Source: Propionimicrobium sp963511305 (lineage in GTDB: Bacteria > Actinomycetota > Actinomycetes > Propionibacteriales > Propionibacteriaceae). Taken from it: DNA of 64,000 nt. The notes under the pieces are model-generated. The model was not told the DNA's origin. It saw only the letters and a program-made list of their open reading frames with translations, and did not search any database. The stretch lies in the NCBI GenBank assembly GCA_963511305.1, contig CAUPIJ010000006.1, positions 1 to 64,000 on the forward strand, in the 5' to 3' direction. Of the stretch, positions 60,986 to 64,000 are shown one piece after another. The position numbers and the translations under genes were made by a program. The stretch's first letter is position 1; each line of letters starts with the position of its first letter.

Positions 60986-62107
60986 CTAGGTTCCCGCGGC
61001 TGGGAGCGGAAGGCGCGAGAGCCTACGCAGCAACAGAAATGTCAGAGCGAGTGCGATGCCCCAAACGAGTAGAACTACGACTAGCGCTATCACGTTTCGC
61101 ATCAACCCGGCGATAACTACGCCAAAGGCGATCAGCCCCGTCCATAGATACATGATCAAGACGGCTTTGACGGTGGAACGGCTCCGCCTTACCAATCTGT
61201 GGTGCAGGTGCTGCTTGTCAGCCTCGAACCACCACTGCCCTTTCAGAGTTCGTCTGATATAAGCCAACGTCATGTCCGCGATCGGTAGCGCCATGATCGC
61301 GAACGGAAGCAGCAGCGGCAGCCAGTTCGGCAGCAGACCGCCGCGCGACGCATCGATGACGCTGGCATCGATTTGACCGGTCAGGGACAACGAGGAGCAC
61401 GCCAGCAGGAGGCCGAGCAGCATCGAGCCAGTGTCTCCCATGAATTGCCTGGCCCGGTAGAAATTGTGCGGCAGAAAGCCGAAGCAGATTCCGGTGGTAG
61501 TCGCGGCGATCAGGCTGGAGGTCGTTGCCACTACGAAGTTCTGTTCGCGTGCCAGAACGTACGTATAAATGAACAAGGCTGAGGAGCCGATGCCGACGAC
61601 GCCGGCAGCAAGTCCGTCGAGTCCATCCACGATGTTGATCGCGTTAACGCAAACGAAAATGAACACTACGGTGATCAGAATCGAGGTGGCCTGATCTAAC
61701 GCGATGATCTGGTTGGGCAGCGAGATCCAGTACATTCGGACGCCGTTTAGCACCGCCACGCTCGCTGCCAAAACCTGACCGGCTATCTTCGCGACGGCAG
61801 GAAGCTCGATCAAGTCGTCGATGACACCGACCACGCAAATGACGATGGCGGCCAACGCGATGCCCCACGAATCTTGAGTGATCAATTCACGGTGACCCAG
61901 GAATGGCAGCCTAGAGGCGACGAAGACGCCGACGAGCAGACCACCAAGCATCGCGAGCCCACCGAGATATGGAGTGGGAACGGTGTGGACATCCCTTGAC
62001 CTGACCCTAGCCACTGCCCCGTTCTTTAGTGCAAGCCGCCTTGCGGGGGCTGCTAGCAAATAAGTTGCAGCTCCCGCTACCAGCAGGATCAGTAGGTATT
62101 CACGCAC
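60986..62107 (-). CDS. WecA/TagO-like undecaprenyl-phosphate glycosyl-1-phosphate transferase
   Basis: Polytopic membrane enzyme that starts a cell-envelope polymer by adding a sugar-1-phosphate (usually GlcNAc) to undecaprenyl phosphate. About ten membrane helices. Signature motifs: DDLIELPAVAK, NIVDGLDGLAAG, FMGDTGSMLLG and HLHHRLV. 373 aa. GTG 62107 lies 6 bases after the stop of the PrmC-Sua5 gene without a clear ribosome site, suggesting coupling. The same order is known in mycobacteria (wecA beside atp genes). Confidence 0.9.
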   Translation of the reverse strand: MREYLLILLVAGAATYLLAAPARRLALKNGAVARVRSRDVHTVPTPYLGGLAMLGGLLVGVFVASRLPFLGHRELITQDSWGIALAAIVICVVGVIDDLIELPAVAKIAGQVLAASVAVLNGVRMYWISLPNQIIALDQATSILITVVFIFVCVNAINIVDGLDGLAAGVVGIGSSALFIYTYVLAREQNFVVATTSSLIAATTTGICFGFLPHNFYRARQFMGDTGSMLLGLLLACSSLSLTGQIDASVIDASRGGLLPNWLPLLLPFAIMALPIADMTLAYIRRTLKGQWWFEADKQHLHHRLVRRSRSTVKAVLIMYLWTGLIAFGVVIAGLMRNVIALVVVLLVWGIALALTFLLLRRLSRLPLPAAGT

Positions 62108-62113
62108 GATTTG

Positions 62114-63649
62114 TTACTGGGCTTCGTCAGGAAATTCGATATTTGGAGCATACTTGCGCAGTTCCGCCGCGCCAATAGCCCCTAGCCTAATTAGCTTTCC
62201 ACCCGGATTGTCGGCGAAACTCACGATAGTAGAAGGAACAGGTCCCGGCGTTGGCCCCCCGTCCAGGTATACGGCAACCGAGTCGGCTAGCTGGCGAAGG
62301 GCCTCGTCAGCGTCAGTCGCGGATGGCTGCCCCGATATGTTTGCGCTGCTCACGGCTAATGGACCAGTTAGCTCCAGCAACTCGCGCGCGTCTGCATTGT
62401 CAGGCACGCGAACGGCTATCGTGCCGTTGGTGTGGCCCAGATCCATGCGCAGATCAGCAGACACCCGCAAAATGACGGTCAAGGCGCCCGGCCAATAATG
62501 CCTAATCAGGTTCTCCGCTGCCGCCGGGATCTCAGAAACCAGCGTCGAGAGCGCCTGAGGGGCTGAGATCAGCACCGGTGGCGGCATGTCTCGGCTGCGG
62601 TGCTTGGCGTTTAGCAACGACTGCACGGCGGACGCGGAAAATGCGTCAGCCCCAATTCCATAAACGGTGTCGGTGGGCAATACGACACACCTGCCCTGAG
62701 AAATAGCGTTCGCAGCGGCAGCAAGAGCCTCTTCGCGCTGCTGCGCTAGATCGTATTTCACATTTTCGACCCTGCCTCTGCAGGCAGTTAGGAACCTAGG
62801 ACGGTGATTGAGATCCCGGTGGTCTACCACCTCCCTGAATCTCTTCTCCGCGCTAGCCAGCTCTATGACGGCCTCGCGTTGCTCATCGCCGTGTTCGAAG
62901 ACTAATTTGCCGCCCTCCTTTAATAGGCAGGCGGCTACTGGTATCAACGCTCGGATCGCGTCCAGCCCGTCCTCACCGCTGAACAGAGCGATCTCGGGAT
63001 CTGCTTTAACATCGGCCGGCAGGCTATCGATGTCGGATAGCGGAATATACGGTGGATTAGAGATCACCAGATCGCAGTTACCGGCTAGACCAGGCCTTAA
63101 CCCGGGCAATTCACTCAAATCGCACTCGACTATCTCCACGCTCGTGTCAGCCAAGTTCTTGTCAAGATAGCTGACTGCCTCGGGGCTGATCTCGACAGCC
63201 ACCACGCGCGTAGACGGGATCTCTTTGGCGATCGATTTAGCGACGATTCCTGATCCAGAGCCAAGATCAACAACGAGAGGACTCTCGACGCCGTCCTCGA
63301 TAGCTGTTTTCAAGGCCTCGATCGCCCAGCCGACGACGATTTCGGTCTCTGGGCGCGGTACTAAAACCCCAGGGCCGACCTCGACCTCGACATAGCGGAA
63401 ACCCACGCTGCCCAGAATGTGCTGCAGCGGAACTCCGTCGCATCGCTGCTTGACCAGGCCAAAGAACTTCTCGACGGTCTCATCATCGAGCTCACCGGCA
63501 GTTGCAAGCCCCAGCGCGTCTAGGCCGGTAGCCTTTTGCAGCAGCTGCTTAGCATCTGCCTGCGGAGAAAGGCTGTTTCCTTCGGCCAAGACATAGGAGG
63601 CCATGTTTATGAGTGCCTTGGGCCGATTCACTTTCGGCCAGTCAGTCAT
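62114..63649 (-). CDS. Fused PrmC release-factor methyltransferase and Sua5/TsaC protein
   Basis: Two enzymes in one 511-aa chain. Residues 1-290 are PrmC: ECDLSEL, VVDLGSGSGIVAKSIA (SAM site) and VISNPPYIP, which methylates the GGQ Gln of release factors. From about 305 a Sua5/TsaC domain starts (ISQGRCVVLPTDTVYGIGADAF, KHRSRDMPPPVLI, AVSSANISGQPSATDADE, PSTIVSF), which makes threonylcarbamoyl-AMP for tRNA t6A. Both active sites look complete. In relatives these are separate adjacent genes. ATG 63649 overlaps the prfA stop (ATGA). Confidence 0.92.
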   Translation of the reverse strand: MTDWPKVNRPKALINMASYVLAEGNSLSPQADAKQLLQKATGLDALGLATAGELDDETVEKFFGLVKQRCDGVPLQHILGSVGFRYVEVEVGPGVLVPRPETEIVVGWAIEALKTAIEDGVESPLVVDLGSGSGIVAKSIAKEIPSTRVVAVEISPEAVSYLDKNLADTSVEIVECDLSELPGLRPGLAGNCDLVISNPPYIPLSDIDSLPADVKADPEIALFSGEDGLDAIRALIPVAACLLKEGGKLVFEHGDEQREAVIELASAEKRFREVVDHRDLNHRPRFLTACRGRVENVKYDLAQQREEALAAAANAISQGRCVVLPTDTVYGIGADAFSASAVQSLLNAKHRSRDMPPPVLISAPQALSTLVSEIPAAAENLIRHYWPGALTVILRVSADLRMDLGHTNGTIAVRVPDNADARELLELTGPLAVSSANISGQPSATDADEALRQLADSVAVYLDGGPTPGPVPSTIVSFADNPGGKLIRLGAIGAAELRKYAPNIEFPDEAQ

Positions 63650-64000
63650 TTCTTCTCACCGACGTGCTGCAGACGCTCCTGCAGGTCTGTCTCTTGAAGA
63701 GCAGAGATCATGGGCTCGAGTTCACCCGTCAAAACCTGGTCTAGGTTGTGGGCCTTGAAACCGATCCGGTGATCGGTGATGCGGTTCTCCGGCCAGTTAT
63801 AGGTCCTAATGCGCTCGGAGCGGTCGACCGTGCGCACCTGAGAATGCCTCGCATCTGCGGCCTGGGCAGCTGCCTCCATCTCCTGCTGAGCCACCAGTCT
63901 GGCTCGGAGAATGCGCATGGCCTGCTCGCGGTTTTGCAGCTGGCTTCGCTCGTCCTGGCAGGTGACGACGATGCCGGTGGGCAGGTGCGTGATGCGAACG
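63646..64000 (-). CDS. prfA: Peptide chain release factor 1, C-terminal part
   Basis: The frame is open to the edge of the window and encodes the last 117 or so residues of RF1: RITHLPTGIVVTCQDERSQL (the segment after the GGQ motif), then NREQAMRILRARL, RSERIRTYNWPENRITDHRI and LDQVLTGELEPMISAL. RF1 reads UAA and UAG. The GGQ motif itself should lie just outside. Next to its methyltransferase PrmC, as is usual. Confidence 0.95.
   Translation of the reverse strand, partial: VRITHLPTGIVVTCQDERSQLQNREQAMRILRARLVAQQEMEAAAQAADARHSQVRTVDRSERIRTYNWPENRITDHRIGFKAHNLDQVLTGELEPMISALQETDLQERLQHVGEKK

Noticed and set aside
1..64000. LexA/SOS boxes, tRNA genes, insertion sequences and prophage genes
   Set aside because: Looked for by eye; no TCGAAC-N4-GTTCGA-like site, cloverleaf, transposase or phage gene was found.

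Overview
The window looks like core chromosome of an actinobacterium with moderate GC (mid-50s % by eye, not computed). Two syntenic blocks support this. The first follows the order known from Mycobacterium tuberculosis around Rv3193c-Rv3211: UPF0182, PPA1309-like, PDZ/S16 protease, DUF2342, uvrD2, nudC, adnB, adnA, DUF3107, ferritin-like protein and DEAD helicase. The second is the prfA-prmC-sua5-wecA-atp-nucS/pduO neighbourhood. Pyruvate formate-lyase, a cobalamin adenosyltransferase and decayed NADH dehydrogenase-2 suggest a facultative or anaerobic, possibly Propionibacteriaceae-like, lifestyle. That placement is inference. I see no mobile elements, tRNA/rRNA genes or CRISPR arrays.

Layout. 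1-11 kb: PP2C phosphatase, an M16 peptidase pair, then UPF0182, PPA1309-like and PDZ/Lon-like genes on the minus strand, and DUF2342, S49 peptidase and DUF5679 on the plus strand. 11-28 kb: a DNA-repair island of uvrD2, a complete recC-recB-recD operon, nudC and a complete adnB-adnA pair. 28-38 kb: cspA, DUF3107, ferritin-like protein, DEAD helicase, meso-diaminopimelate dehydrogenase, a broken MFS transporter, ketopantoate reductase, trpS, a PHP phosphoesterase, a protein matching only the N-terminal half of the large NAD-glutamate dehydrogenase, and two small conserved proteins. 38-44 kb: secA, hpf, comF and a DivIVA-like coiled-coil gene. 44-49 kb: a radical SAM/SPASM protein and the pyruvate formate-lyase genes, where the enzyme is encoded in two parts. 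49-53 kb: nucS, an ndh-2 remnant, a small CxxC protein, an alpha/beta hydrolase, pduO and a secreted NlpC-like protein. 53-61 kb: the full ATP synthase operon. 61-64 kb: a WecA-like transferase, a fused PrmC-Sua5 protein and the 3' end of prfA.

The most notable result is regulatory. uvrD2, recC and adnA each have, directly upstream of a start codon, a match to the actinobacterial RecA-independent DNA-damage promoter TTGTCRGTG-N8-TANNNT, which PafBC activates. The recC and adnA copies share 18 identical bases. The -10 element ends 6-7 nt before the start codon in each case, so all three transcripts are probably leaderless. RecBCD therefore seems to sit inside the ancestral uvrD2-nudC-adnBA locus and to carry the same damage-responsive promoter as AdnAB.

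The second notable result is metabolic. PflB ends just before the glycyl-radical domain, and a separate 83-residue gene 9 nt downstream supplies that domain (RVSGYAV), followed by pflA. A pseudogene of type II NADH dehydrogenase and the half-length glutamate dehydrogenase homologue add to a picture of remodelled redox metabolism.
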